Shown here: one piece after another, positions 9,157 to 18,135 of the stretch
How positions within the stretch are numbered: the first letter of the stretch is position 1
How the letters are laid out: each line of letters starts with the position of its first letter
Source of the DNA: Chromatiales bacterium
GTDB lineage: Bacteria; Pseudomonadota; Gammaproteobacteria; Granulosicoccales; Granulosicoccaceae
DNA: 36,138 bases
NCBI GenBank assembly: GCA_020631335.1
Contig: JAHDHK010000020.1
Span: 1-36,138 of the forward strand
Reading direction: 5' to 3'
Position numbers and translations under genes: made by a program
The notes under the pieces: generated by a model
Database searches by the model: none
What the model was told of the DNA's origin: nothing
Seen by the model: the letters and a program-made list of their open reading frames with translations, nothing else

Positions 9157-9165
9157 TTATACACA
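9157..9165 (+). promoter_or_regulatory. DnaA box (TTATACACA)
   Basis: Exact match to TTWTNCACA. It lies about 40 bases to the left of the AT-rich tract, on the opposite side from the main cluster. Confidence 0.45.
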
Positions 9166-9203
9166 TGCTGTATCCGTCCGGCAAGCGGTTATAGGAAGTG
9201 ACG

Positions 9204-9268
9204 AATAAAATCAACCTTTTTTCTAAAAAACTATCTATCTTATTGAATAATATAAATAAAAAAGAAAA
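9204..9268. other. AT-rich tract, candidate DNA unwinding element
   Basis: 65 bases with nine G/C, made of A-runs and T-runs (six A at 9225-9230, six T at 9217-9222, AATAATATAAATAAAAAA near 9246). Neighbouring DNA is roughly half G/C. It sits about 60 bases left of the DnaA-box cluster, the usual arrangement for an unwinding element. Confidence 0.45.
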
Positions 9269-9325
9269 ACCCGCAGGTGGCACCGTTGTTGGCTGTAAAC
9301 GGGACCGGGGTGCAATGGTCAGGGT

Positions 9326-9369
9326 TTGTCCACAGAGTTATCCACAGGGTTGTGTGCAAATTTTCCACA
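9326..9369 (+). promoter_or_regulatory. DnaA-box cluster upstream of priA
   Basis: Within 44 bases: TTGTCCACA at 9326 (one mismatch to TTWTNCACA), TTATCCACA at 9338 (perfect, R1-type), TGTGCAAAT at 9353 (reverse orientation, one mismatch) and TTTTCCACA at 9361 (perfect). The first two start exactly 12 bases apart in the same orientation. The cluster overlaps the spurious TTG start of the priA frame and ends 26 bases before the preferred GTG, so it is non-coding if that start is right. Confidence 0.6.
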
Positions 9370-9394
9370 CCGGCTACCCGAGCGGACCGTTGTT

Positions 9395-11608
9395 GTGAGC
9401 GGGGAGCATACGGCAACGGCACTGGTGCTGAAAGTAGCGCTACCGGTGCCGCTATCAAGGCTGTTCGATTATTTGCCCGCCGGCGATATTTTGACTTACC
9501 CCCGTGGTGCGCGAGTGCTGGTGCCATTCGGGCGCAGCCGTCATGTGGGGGTGGTGGTTGATCATGGCAAGCCCGATTTCGATGTGACTAAGTTGAAGCC
9601 GGTGATTGAGCTGCTGGACCCGGAGCCTGTGCTGCCTGTTGAAGTCGTGAGTCTGCTCGAGTGGGCAAGCAGTTATTACCGGTGTCCGATCGGCGAGGCC
9701 TTTGCGACGGCATTGCCGATTGCGTTGCGTAAAGCCGCACACACCGAACCCAAACCTCAATACAACTTTCGCATTACCGCTGCCGGTAATGAGGTTAGCG
9801 AAGACGCGTTGAACCGGGCGCCTGTACAGAAACGTTTGCTTCAGTTTATTAAAGACAGCGATTCCGCGGTTACCGGTGGTGAGTGCCGGCTATTTGATGA
9901 GCGCTGGTCTGCGCCAATGAAGCAGCTGCTGAAAAAAGGACTGGTAGAAGAAGTCAGCCAGACATTTCCGGACAAGCCACCCGCTGCGACGCGAGCGTTA
10001 AACGCAGAGCAGGAAAAGGCCACTACAGCGATCATCAATAAATTCGGTGGTTATCACGGAGCGTTGCTGCATGGCATTACCGGCAGTGGAAAAACGGAAG
10101 TGTATATCGAGCTGGTCAGAGAACAACTGCTGAAAGGGGGCCAGACTTTTATACTGTTGCCGGAAATCGGATTGACACCTCAGTTGTTGTCGCGTTTCCG
10201 ATCCGCTTTGCAGTGCCATGTCGAAGTGCTGCACTCGGGCTTAAACGCCAGTGAAAGGCTGTTGGCCTGGCGTGCAACAGCCCGTGGTGAGGCAAGGGTG
10301 CTGATCGGCACGCGTTCGGCGGTCTTCGCACCGCTGCCGAAGCTTGGTCTGATCATTGTCGATGAAGAGCACGACAGCGCATTAAAGCAACAGGATGGAT
10401 TTCGCTACCATGCAAGGGACCTCGCCATCATCCGTGCGCAACGTGCCGGAGTCCCTATTGTGCTCGGCTCTGCCACCCCGTCGCTCGAGTCGCTGCACAA
10501 TGTAGAAAAAGGGTTGTTGACGTTATATGAGCTAACGCAGCGTGCCGCCGGTGCTGTACCCCCTTCGTTGGAGCTCGTAGACAGTCGCGGCAGTGAAACA
10601 GAAAACGGTATCTCAAAACGCCTGCTGAAGCGTATGGAAGATGTCCTTGCGCGGGGCGAGCAGGTGATCGTGTTTATTAATCGTCGTGGCTATTCTCCGG
10701 TACTGATGTGCGAAGACTGCGGCACCATGGCCGATTGCAGCAACTGCGATGCGCACATGACAGTCCACGCTCGATCATCGACCCTGAGATGTCATCATTG
10801 TGGTGCTGAGAAACAGTTACCGCGAGTGTGTGCGTCATGTGAATCAGACGCATTGATTAAAGTGGGGGCAGGTACAGAGCGCATCGATGAGTTTCTGTCG
10901 GAGAAATTCCCGGACTACACCTTGTTGCGGATTGATCGTGACAGCACCAGCCGCAAAGGAGAACTGCAGCGGCACCTGGCAATGGCTGCAAGTGGTGAGG
11001 CGCAAATCCTGGTTGGTACACAGATGCTTGCGAAGGGGCACGATTTTCCGAACGTAACGCTGGTGGGCATTATGGATGCGGATCGCGGGTTATTCGGGTC
11101 GGATTTTCGTGCAACAGAACAAATGGGACAGCTGATTATGCAGGTGGCGGGTCGCGCGGGTCGTGCCGACAAACCGGGTACTGTATTAATTCAAAGCCGC
11201 AATCCCGAGCACCCGTTGCTACAGCAATTACTGGCAGAAGGATACGGCAAGTTTGCCGGGCAACTGCTGGCCGAGCGCAAAATAACCGAATGGCCGCCCT
11301 ATGTTCATACCGCGCTGATCCGCTGCGAACACGCGCAGAGCGGTGTGGCATTTGACTACCTGGAGCATGTCAGAAAAATGGCCTGTCACGAGCACATGAA
11401 TCCGCAAATGAAAGTGCATGTACTAGGTCCGGCGCACGCGCCGATGGAGCGGATTGCCGGTCGATATCGTGCTCAGTTGTTACTGCTGTGCGATAGCAGA
11501 AAAGCGCTGCACGAGCTGCTCAGACCATTGCGGCCCTGGATGGAAGAGATGCCTCAATCCAGAAAGGTGCGCTGGTCTCTTGACGTTGATCCACACGATA
11601 TGCTTTGA
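9395..11608 (+). CDS. priA: Primosomal replication restart helicase PriA
   Basis: 3'-to-5' superfamily 2 DNA helicase that recognises stalled forks and reloads DnaB. The N-terminal fork-binding domain begins VALPVPLSRLFDYL. The helicase core has GITGSGKTEVY (Walker A), DEEHDSALKQQ (Walker B), GSATPSLE and the QVAGRAGR motif VI. Eight cysteines in CEDCG, CSNC, CHHC and CASC pairs form the two zinc sites. GTG 9395 gives 737 residues (E. coli 732). The frame stays open back to TTG 9326, but that start lies on the DnaA boxes and adds 23 residues absent from the family. GTG 9425 is a second alternative. The next gene downstream is a SPOR protein. Confidence 0.95.
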   Translation: MSGEHTATALVLKVALPVPLSRLFDYLPAGDILTYPRGARVLVPFGRSRHVGVVVDHGKPDFDVTKLKPVIELLDPEPVLPVEVVSLLEWASSYYRCPIGEAFATALPIALRKAAHTEPKPQYNFRITAAGNEVSEDALNRAPVQKRLLQFIKDSDSAVTGGECRLFDERWSAPMKQLLKKGLVEEVSQTFPDKPPAATRALNAEQEKATTAIINKFGGYHGALLHGITGSGKTEVYIELVREQLLKGGQTFILLPEIGLTPQLLSRFRSALQCHVEVLHSGLNASERLLAWRATARGEARVLIGTRSAVFAPLPKLGLIIVDEEHDSALKQQDGFRYHARDLAIIRAQRAGVPIVLGSATPSLESLHNVEKGLLTLYELTQRAAGAVPPSLELVDSRGSETENGISKRLLKRMEDVLARGEQVIVFINRRGYSPVLMCEDCGTMADCSNCDAHMTVHARSSTLRCHHCGAEKQLPRVCASCESDALIKVGAGTERIDEFLSEKFPDYTLLRIDRDSTSRKGELQRHLAMAASGEAQILVGTQMLAKGHDFPNVTLVGIMDADRGLFGSDFRATEQMGQLIMQVAGRAGRADKPGTVLIQSRNPEHPLLQQLLAEGYGKFAGQLLAERKITEWPPYVHTALIRCEHAQSGVAFDYLEHVRKMACHEHMNPQMKVHVLGPAHAPMERIAGRYRAQLLLLCDSRKALHELLRPLRPWMEEMPQSRKVRWSLDVDPHDML

Positions 11609-11934
11609 CTTTGCTCATGCAACTGCTAGATATAGTGGTTTGCGCCTCTGAAGCTTTTCTCCGGAGTGTGCGCGCAGCTTAATTTTTTGTGCTAACGCTT
11701 CCGTTACAGAACCTCAGGCGTTAGAATAAGAACCGTTGATAAATGCCTGACTTTTAATAGATTCTTTTGCTGTGAATAAAGCGTCTTGTCAAAGGCATAT
11801 AGTCGATTGGCTTTGACCGTCGGGCTTGACACCGGGCGGTGTGCGCAGTGACATTGACTGTAAAGAAAACGGTACGGTTACTGCCCGAAACGATATTCAT
11901 AACCCGATATTGTGGTGCAGCTCTTACATCAGCG
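11609..11934. other. priA to SPOR-gene intergenic region
   Basis: About 326 bases if the SPOR protein starts at ATG 11935. It contains an inverted repeat CTAACGC (11692-11698) / GCGTTAG (11718-11724) with an internal TAACG-CTTC-CGTTA hairpin. A short run of six T near 11683 follows a poor stem. Neither is a convincing terminator. No gene is evident. In Pseudomonas argS lies in this position between priA and the SPOR gene; it is absent here. Confidence 0.45.
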
Positions 11935-12726
11935 ATGAAAAATTCACGTGTATCAACGAATAGCCCGGTCAACATGATCCAAGCACGTCGCAGCCCTGCG
12001 GGAAGACATTTACAGCGTGGTGCGAGCCAGGGTTGGATGCTGCTGACCATTGGAGTCATCGTCGGCTTTGTGCTTGGCTTTGTATTGTTTCTGTCCGGTA
12101 TGCCTGAGGATCACTACACACTGGTGGAAACCGAACGTGCGGTAGAAAGCTATCAGGCGTCCGACCCCTCTCAATTCGGCTTCTACGACAATCTGCCCGG
12201 TGTTAAAGACGCGGTGCCGAATGTAAAGGCTGATCAAATGCCTGCGTTCACCAGAACCGACAGCAGCGGACGGTTTGGTGCCGGTGTTAACGAGCGTCCA
12301 TCTGCGGTCGAGATTGCCGATGAATTTGACAACATCAATGGTGTTCAACCGATAGAAATAGCCTCTGCTTCACCACCGACGATTGTCAGCGGTGCGGCAC
12401 TGGGCGGTGCCGAGGCACGAACCACGGCTGCACGTGGCGGTGTTAATGTGCAGGAGCCGACCATCATCAAGAAGATTCCCAATGCTCCCCGGACCTTCTA
12501 CTACCTGCAGGCCGGCGCTTTCAGTAGTCAGGTTGACGCAGTCGCCATGCAAAGCAGTTTGCGTAACTCCGGTATGGATGCGTTTGTCCATAAAGTCAGA
12601 AAAGACGGCAAGCTGCTGCATCGGGTTCGCATCGGTCCGTTTTACGATTCCGGAAATCTGAGGCAGGCGCAACAGCGATTGAGTCAGAACGGCATGGGGT
12701 ATCTGGTCATCAAGGTACAAAGCTGA
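11935..12726 (+). CDS. SPOR-domain membrane protein (FtsN-like)
   Basis: A bitopic inner-membrane protein with a periplasmic peptidoglycan-binding domain. A basic N-terminus is followed by one transmembrane helix (GWMLLTIGVIVGFVLGFVLF), a linker of about 120 residues rich in Ala/Pro/Ser/Asp, and a C-terminal SPOR domain starting at FYYLQAGAF and ending LVIKVQS. SPOR domains bind denuded glycan strands at the septum. Its place after priA recalls the Pseudomonas SPOR gene upstream of hslVU. Start is uncertain: the frame opens at GTG 11839, while ATG 11935 and ATG 11974 better fit the short cytoplasmic tails of such proteins; none has a good ribosome site. It is probably co-transcribed with hrpA, about 27 bases downstream. 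Confidence 0.85.
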   Translation: MKNSRVSTNSPVNMIQARRSPAGRHLQRGASQGWMLLTIGVIVGFVLGFVLFLSGMPEDHYTLVETERAVESYQASDPSQFGFYDNLPGVKDAVPNVKADQMPAFTRTDSSGRFGAGVNERPSAVEIADEFDNINGVQPIEIASASPPTIVSGAALGGAEARTTAARGGVNVQEPTIIKKIPNAPRTFYYLQAGAFSSQVDAVAMQSSLRNSGMDAFVHKVRKDGKLLHRVRIGPFYDSGNLRQAQQRLSQNGMGYLVIKVQS

Positions 12727-12753
12727 GCCCGCCCGGCTACCTCTGAGTTGTCA

Positions 12754-15700
12754 GTGATCGATGCAAAACGCATCCATCGTGAAATCGATAGATGCTTGCT
12801 TAAAGATCAGCATCGGTTTAGAAGCAAGCTTCGACAATTGTTGAAGCACACTGATTCCCGCGATAACACAACATCCTCTACTGAAAACAAATCGCCATCG
12901 CTGGAAGCGCTGAATAAGGCCATTGATGCATCGCGTTTGCGTTGTGAAGCCCGGGAAAAAAATATTCCGGTTTGCGAATACCCGCAAGGGCTGCCCGTTG
13001 TTGAGCACCGCGATGAGATCATTGCCAGTATTAAAAAAAATCCGGTAACGATCATATGCGGTGAGACCGGTTCGGGTAAAACCACCCAGATTCCAAAAAT
13101 GTGCCTCGAGGCCGGCCGTGGCAGCAAGGCACTTATCGGTCACACGCAGCCGAGAAGAATTGCAGCGCGAAGTGTATCTGCCCGCATTGCATCGGAATTG
13201 AAAACCGAACTGGGTAACGCTGTCGGCTATAAGGTTCGCTTTAACGACAAGCTGTCAGAAAACACGTTTATCAAGTTGATGACAGATGGAATTCTGTTGG
13301 CGGAAATTCAATCCGATCCCTGGTTGAACCAATACGATACGATCATCGTCGATGAAGCGCACGAGCGTTCGCTGAACATTGATTTCATACTGGGATACCT
13401 GAAGTCATTGCTAAAAAAACGCAAAGATCTCAGAGTGGTCATCACCTCGGCGACGATTGATCCTGAAACCTTTTCGCGACACTTTAATGATGCGCCTGTG
13501 ATTCTGGCTGAAGGTCGCAGCTATCCGGTTGAAGTGCTGTACCGTCCATGGCAGGAAGAAGAGGACATCGATCAGCCACAGGCGATATTCAATGCCTGTG
13601 AGGAACTGGCAAAAAAAGGCAGCGGAGATATCCTGGTTTTTCTCCCCGGAGAGCGTGATATCCGTGAGGCCGCTGATCATCTGGGCAAAGCCGCTGCAGG
13701 TAGCCGCCTGTTACGAGGGGTAGAAATACTGCCGATGCTTGCGCGACTGTCGGCCGCAGAGCAGGGTCGTATATTCAAACCCCATGGCAATAGAAGGATT
13801 GTACTGGCAACGAATGTCGCTGAGACCTCGCTGACTGTGCCGGGCATTCGCTATGTTGTAGATTCCGGACTGGCGCGGGTGTCGCGCTACAGTGCTCGAA
13901 GCAAGTTACAGCGTCTGCCGATAGAGCCGGTATCTCAGGCTTCTGCCAATCAACGTAAAGGTCGATGCGGGCGCGAGGCACCGGGTGTGTGTATTCGTTT
14001 ATATAGCGAAGAAGACTTTGATCAGCGCACCGAGTTTACTGAGCCTGAAATTCTGAGAACCAATCTGGCGTCAGTCATACTGCAGATGGAAGTATCCAGG
14101 CTCGGTCGTATGGAGACGTTTCCGTTTGTTCAGTCACCGGAAGCACGGTTGATTAATGATGGTTATCAACTGCTGGTCGAACTGGGTGCCGTGACACACA
14201 GCCGCAAGGTCACTCCGATGGGGAAGAAGATAGCGCGTATGCCGATTGATCCAAGACTCGCACGAATGTTGTTGGCTGCAGCGAATGAAGGGTCGGTATC
14301 AGAGGTGTTAACTATCGTGAGTGCATTGTCGGTGCAGGACCCGCGTGAGCGACCTATGGCGGCACGACAGGCAGCGGATGAGCTTCATGCAGAGTTCAAC
14401 GATGCCAAATCGGACTTTCTTGCCATACTGAATCTATGGGAGTTTTGTCGTGTGCAAATGGAGCGCTTGTCTAACAATCAGTTTCGCAAAATGTGTCGTC
14501 AGCGTTTTTTATCTTCGATGCGGGTACGTGAGTGGAGAGATATCAGACATCAGCTCAATGAGGTGCTGAAAGAGCTGAAAATTTCACAGAACACAACAGA
14601 GGCAAAGTACGACAGTATTCATCGTGCGTTGTTGTCCGGTCTGCTCGGCAATGTTGCACTTAAAGATGAAAAGAACAATTACCTGGGTACACGAAACCGT
14701 CGGCTGATGATTTTTCCCGGCTCCGGTGTTTTCGGTAAAGGCCCGAAATGGATTATTGCCGCTGAGATCAGTGAAACCAATCGGGTCTATGCCAGAGGTG
14801 TTGCCGGCGTAGCGCCCGAATGGATAGAGCAGGCAGCCGAGCCGTTGCTTAAACACAGTTACTCCGGTGCCGGCTGGCAACGCAAACGCGCTCAGGTAGG
14901 CGCTTTTCGAAAATCAACACTCTACGGACTGGTCATCGTAGAAAAAAAACGTGTTAACTACGGGCCCATCAATCCGGTTGAATCGCGCGAAATATTTATC
15001 AGAAGTGCATTAGTTGAAGGCAATTACAACACTAACGCAGAATTTTTCCGTCATAACCTGCGGCTCATTGATGAGGTAGTGACACTTGAAGAGAAAACCC
15101 GCCGTCGTGACATTCTTGTGGATCCGGAAGAGTTGTACCGATTTTATGATCAGATAATTCCAGAAGGTATTTATTCCGGGCCTGCGTTTGAAAAGTGGCG
15201 AGCTGAATTTGAAAGTGTGTCATCCCGCGGGCTATACCTCACACGGGATTACCTGCTTCGTGATGACGAGCCGGATATCAGCTCCACGGATTTTCCTGAT
15301 CAGTTAGAGTTTTCAGGTGTGGTGCTGCCGCTAAAGTATAATTTTAAACCCGGTTCGCGGACAGATGGTGTCACGCTGAGTGTGCCGGTCAGTCTGCTTA
15401 ACCGCGTGTCTGCAGAGCAGTGTGAATGGCTGGTGCCGGGGTTATTACATGAAAAAATAACCGCGTTAATAAAATCATTATCAAAGTCATTGCGCAAAAA
15501 CTATGTGCCTGCACCGGATGTCGCAACACGTATGGTCAATGCGCTTTTACCACACGATAACAAAGGGCTGACCCGGGCTTTAATCAGTGGATTAAAAACA
15601 GTATCACCACAAACGCTGGATGATTCAGATTTTCAGATATCATCGCTGGCCGATCATCTGTTGATGAGGTACGAAATACTCGATGAGAATGGTAACTGTA

Positions 15701-16626
15701 TAGATGAGAGCCGTGATCTTGAGAGTTTGCAGAACAAATACATGGATCGCATCGAGGAGAATCTGGCATCCACTGCTGGCAACAGTTTCGAGAGAAGTGA
15801 TCTGAAAGAGTGGAATTTTGGCGACCTGCCTGAGTCAGTCGATGTGGAAACTCAGGGAGTGACCATGCAGGGTTATCCTGCACTGGTTGCCGAAGGTGAT
15901 AAAGTCCATCTGAAACTATTGGCTAACCCCGCAGATGCCGCCTTCGCAATGCCGTTGGGTCTTAGGGAACTATTCAGGAAGGGACTGCAGAAAGAAATAA
16001 AATATTTGCAGAGAAATCTACCCGGTATCGATGTGCTGGGCTTACGCTTCGCTGTGTTCGGAAAAATTGATGTGCTGAGAAAAGATATTGTCAATGCAGC
16101 CCTGGACACAACCTTCATTCATCCGGCAGAGACTCCCCGCACGAGAGAACAGTTCTATAGCATTCTCGAGCAGGGGCAGCCGGATCTGATTGAAAATACC
16201 AATCAGATCTGTGCGGTGCTGGAGAAGACCATGGAAGCACACCGTCAGGTTGCCAAACGCATGAGCGGCTCGGTGTCGTTGAGCTGGGTAGAGGCGATGG
16301 CTGATATTAATGATCAGATTGCCCATCTGATTTATCCGGGGTTTGTTACTGCCACACCGGCTGAAAAACTGCATCGGATGCCGGTTTATTTCAAGGCAAT
16401 AGACAAACGTCTGGACAGTCTTGACCGTGAACCCGACAGGGATCGACGACGCAGGGCGGAGTTGTTGCCATTGTGGGAACGCATCAAGCTGATGCATCCG
16501 TCAACCGGTGTAGTCCATAAGGTGCGGTGGATGTTTGAAGAATTGCGCGTATCTGTATTCGCTCAGGAGCTGGGCACCATAGAGAAAGTATCAGTAGCAA
16601 GGCTGGAGTCTCTGCTGGATAAGTAA
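12754..16626 (+). CDS. hrpA: DEAH-box ATP-dependent RNA helicase HrpA
   Basis: Large RNA helicase; E. coli HrpA rescues stalled ribosomes by splitting them. About 1290 residues (E. coli 1300). Using the longer TTG-started numbering, motif I GETGSGKTT is at 105-113, DEAH at 202-205 followed by ERS, then SATID, and QRKGRCGR as motif VI. Helicase-associated (HA2) and OB-fold regions follow, and the C-terminal half is the DUF3418 region typical of bacterial HrpA. GTG 12754 is chosen over TTG 12748 because TGAG sits six bases before it; the difference is two residues. It converges on the Nudix gene with two bases between stops. Confidence 0.95.
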   Translation: MIDAKRIHREIDRCLLKDQHRFRSKLRQLLKHTDSRDNTTSSTENKSPSLEALNKAIDASRLRCEAREKNIPVCEYPQGLPVVEHRDEIIASIKKNPVTIICGETGSGKTTQIPKMCLEAGRGSKALIGHTQPRRIAARSVSARIASELKTELGNAVGYKVRFNDKLSENTFIKLMTDGILLAEIQSDPWLNQYDTIIVDEAHERSLNIDFILGYLKSLLKKRKDLRVVITSATIDPETFSRHFNDAPVILAEGRSYPVEVLYRPWQEEEDIDQPQAIFNACEELAKKGSGDILVFLPGERDIREAADHLGKAAAGSRLLRGVEILPMLARLSAAEQGRIFKPHGNRRIVLATNVAETSLTVPGIRYVVDSGLARVSRYSARSKLQRLPIEPVSQASANQRKGRCGREAPGVCIRLYSEEDFDQRTEFTEPEILRTNLASVILQMEVSRLGRMETFPFVQSPEARLINDGYQLLVELGAVTHSRKVTPMGKKIARMPIDPRLARMLLAAANEGSVSEVLTIVSALSVQDPRERPMAARQAADELHAEFNDAKSDFLAILNLWEFCRVQMERLSNNQFRKMCRQRFLSSMRVREWRDIRHQLNEVLKELKISQNTTEAKYDSIHRALLSGLLGNVALKDEKNNYLGTRNRRLMIFPGSGVFGKGPKWIIAAEISETNRVYARGVAGVAPEWIEQAAEPLLKHSYSGAGWQRKRAQVGAFRKSTLYGLVIVEKKRVNYGPINPVESREIFIRSALVEGNYNTNAEFFRHNLRLIDEVVTLEEKTRRRDILVDPEELYRFYDQIIPEGIYSGPAFEKWRAEFESVSSRGLYLTRDYLLRDDEPDISSTDFPDQLEFSGVVLPLKYNFKPGSRTDGVTLSVPVSLLNRVSAEQCEWLVPGLLHEKITALIKSLSKSLRKNYVPAPDVATRMVNALLPHDNKGLTRALISGLKTVSPQTLDDSDFQISSLADHLLMRYEILDENGNCIDESRDLESLQNKYMDRIEENLASTAGNSFERSDLKEWNFGDLPESVDVETQGVTMQGYPALVAEGDKVHLKLLANPADAAFAMPLGLRELFRKGLQKEIKYLQRNLPGIDVLGLRFAVFGKIDVLRKDIVNAALDTTFIHPAETPRTREQFYSILEQGQPDLIENTNQICAVLEKTMEAHRQVAKRMSGSVSLSWVEAMADINDQIAHLIYPGFVTATPAEKLHRMPVYFKAIDKRLDSLDREPDRDRRRRAELLPLWERIKLMHPSTGVVHKVRWMFEELRVSVFAQELGTIEKVSVARLESLLDK

Positions 16627-16628
16627 AT

Positions 16629-17108
16629 TTAATGGTCCAGATCAGACACCCAGTAATGTGTTTTGCGGGTGTTAACCACCTCGATCGCCTCACGCGCGTA
16701 CGGATTGAGTGTAACTTCGTCAATAGTGACCCACCTTACTTCCGAGATCTCTAAGTTATCGGGTATGAGTGTATCGGGGTCTTTTGCGCTGGCACTAAAG
16801 ACAACCTGAACTGTGCCGGTTTTTGGCTGAAAAATAACGGCTTCGTGTACCAGGTTCTCTGTGATAACACCGGTTTCTTCAAGAACCTCGCGTGCTGCGG
16901 CACTGGTCGGGCTCTCATAGCGGTCGCAGTGACCACTGGGAATATCCCAGCCGGTGCCATAGGTGGTTTTGACAGCCAGAAAGCGTCCGTCAGCGTTTGT
17001 GACAATGACTTTGGCTGCCACCAGATAGGTTGGAAACAACGTTCTTCGAATCAGCAGCTGCACAGATGTTGGCAGGTGTCGGTAGATAAAAAGCTTAAGT
17101 GCCTGCAT
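16629..17108 (-). CDS. Nudix hydrolase
   Basis: Cytosolic pyrophosphohydrolase acting on a nucleoside diphosphate linked to another group; substrate unknown. It has 159 residues. The Nudix box runs from Gly59 to Val81 (G-5x-E-7x-REVLEETGV) and is intact, including the metal-binding REVLEE glutamates. Residues 1-28 form a basic/hydrophobic amphipathic segment (LFIYRHLPTSVQLLIRRTLF) that could contact a membrane and is longer than in minimal Nudix proteins. It could belong to a transcript from otnI, but 134 bases separate them. Confidence 0.88.
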   Translation of the reverse strand: MQALKLFIYRHLPTSVQLLIRRTLFPTYLVAAKVIVTNADGRFLAVKTTYGTGWDIPSGHCDRYESPTSAAAREVLEETGVITENLVHEAVIFQPKTGTVQVVFSASAKDPDTLIPDNLEISEVRWVTIDEVTLNPYAREAIEVVNTRKTHYWVSDLDH

Positions 17109-17242
17109 AGAGTCGTGGCTGATTGTTGGCGCTGGTTGTTTTCCGGAAAATATGTATCGCCCAAGCGGTTCTTGCCTGCTTGTGTCGTTTCAATTAATTG
17201 CCGGCTGACACCCGGGCGGCGATACCGCAGCGGATTACTTCA

Positions 17243-18028
17243 TTAACCAAGCCAGTCTTTACACCAGTTCAGTCCGTCTGCAGTGTTACCCGCCGGCACG
17301 TATTCGCAACCTATCGCAAGTTCGCCGAAGCCGGCGCTTTCGGCGGCTTCAATGATCTCTCTATAAGGCAGATCACCGTTGTCGGGCTCATGCCTGTCAG
17401 GGGTGCCGGCGATTTGGAAGTGTGCTATATGCTTTTTGCATTTTTCAATCCATGCTGGCACATTCCCGTGGATTCTCTGGCAATGAAAAAAATCAAACTG
17501 AAGTCGTGCCTGATGATCATCGGTATTAATGGTGTCCAGGATATCGCAGGCCTGCTTGAAGTCATTGAGAAAGTAACCGGGCATGTTGATCGGATTGATC
17601 GGTTCAATTAATAAGTCAATGTTGTCTGCTGCACAAAGATCGAGTGCAGCGGTCAGGCTTTTAAGGTAGGTATCGTGCTGCGTACTACGGTTGTTGTCTG
17701 CAACGAGTCCAGCCATCGCATGGATTCGCGGGCACTTCAGCGCTTTTGCGTATTCGACGGCTTTACCGATGCCGTCGAGAAATTCCTGCTCCCGGCCGGG
17801 CAGACTGGCAAGGCCGCGTTCGCCGGCGTCCCAGTCTCCCGGAACACTGTTAAACAATACCTGCTGTAAATTATTCGACTGTAGTTTTTCAGCCAGCATG
17901 TCTGCCGGGTATTCATAGGGAAACAAATACTCTACCGCTTTAAAGCCGGCATTAGCCGCGGCTTCGAATCGATCTGGAAATTCGTATTCGTTGAACATCA
18001 TTGAGAGATTTGCAGCAAGTAAAGGCAT
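17243..18028 (-). CDS. otnI: 2-oxo-tetronate isomerase (hydroxypyruvate isomerase family)
   Basis: TIM-barrel isomerase of the Hyi/OtnI family. OtnI converts 2-oxo-tetronate to 3-oxo-tetronate in catabolism of four-carbon sugar acids; the close relative Hyi interconverts hydroxypyruvate and tartronate semialdehyde. It has 261 residues (usual 258). Metal-binding and catalytic glutamates are Glu142 (LLIEPIN) and Glu242 (GCEYVP), with HCQRIHGN near 182 and HFQIAGTPDRHEP near 203. OtnC and OtnK on the same strand make OtnI the better assignment. Start ATG 18028. A 107-base gap to otnC is longer than usual within an operon. Confidence 0.88.
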   Translation of the reverse strand: MPLLAANLSMMFNEYEFPDRFEAAANAGFKAVEYLFPYEYPADMLAEKLQSNNLQQVLFNSVPGDWDAGERGLASLPGREQEFLDGIGKAVEYAKALKCPRIHAMAGLVADNNRSTQHDTYLKSLTAALDLCAADNIDLLIEPINPINMPGYFLNDFKQACDILDTINTDDHQARLQFDFFHCQRIHGNVPAWIEKCKKHIAHFQIAGTPDRHEPDNGDLPYREIIEAAESAGFGELAIGCEYVPAGNTADGLNWCKDWLG

Positions 18029-18135
18029 TGTTCTACCTGGCTAGTATCGGTTGAGCGGCAATATAAATGTGAATGACGAGTTATGTCGCATGATGATTAT
18101 CGGCCACGTCAGCGCATGGTGATTCGTATCTTTAT

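Larger units (their letters stand above)
8928..9394. other. Origin-like hemH-priA intergenic region
   Basis: A 467-base gap between divergent genes with no credible ORF. From left to right it has a lone DnaA box at 9157, an AT-rich tract at 9204-9268 with only nine G/C in 65 bases, and a tight DnaA-box cluster at 9326-9369. A near-match to the IHF consensus begins at 9209 (AATCAACCTTTTT, one mismatch at the last position). Only one GATC site (9129) lies in it, so Dam/SeqA-type control is not suggested. The combination resembles oriC architecture (unwinding element plus DnaA boxes). A DnaA-regulated promoter for priA is the main alternative. Confidence 0.5.

Noticed and set aside
9326-9394. 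Longer priA start at TTG 9326
   Set aside because: It lies on the DnaA boxes and adds 23 residues without homology; GTG 9395 gives the usual family length.
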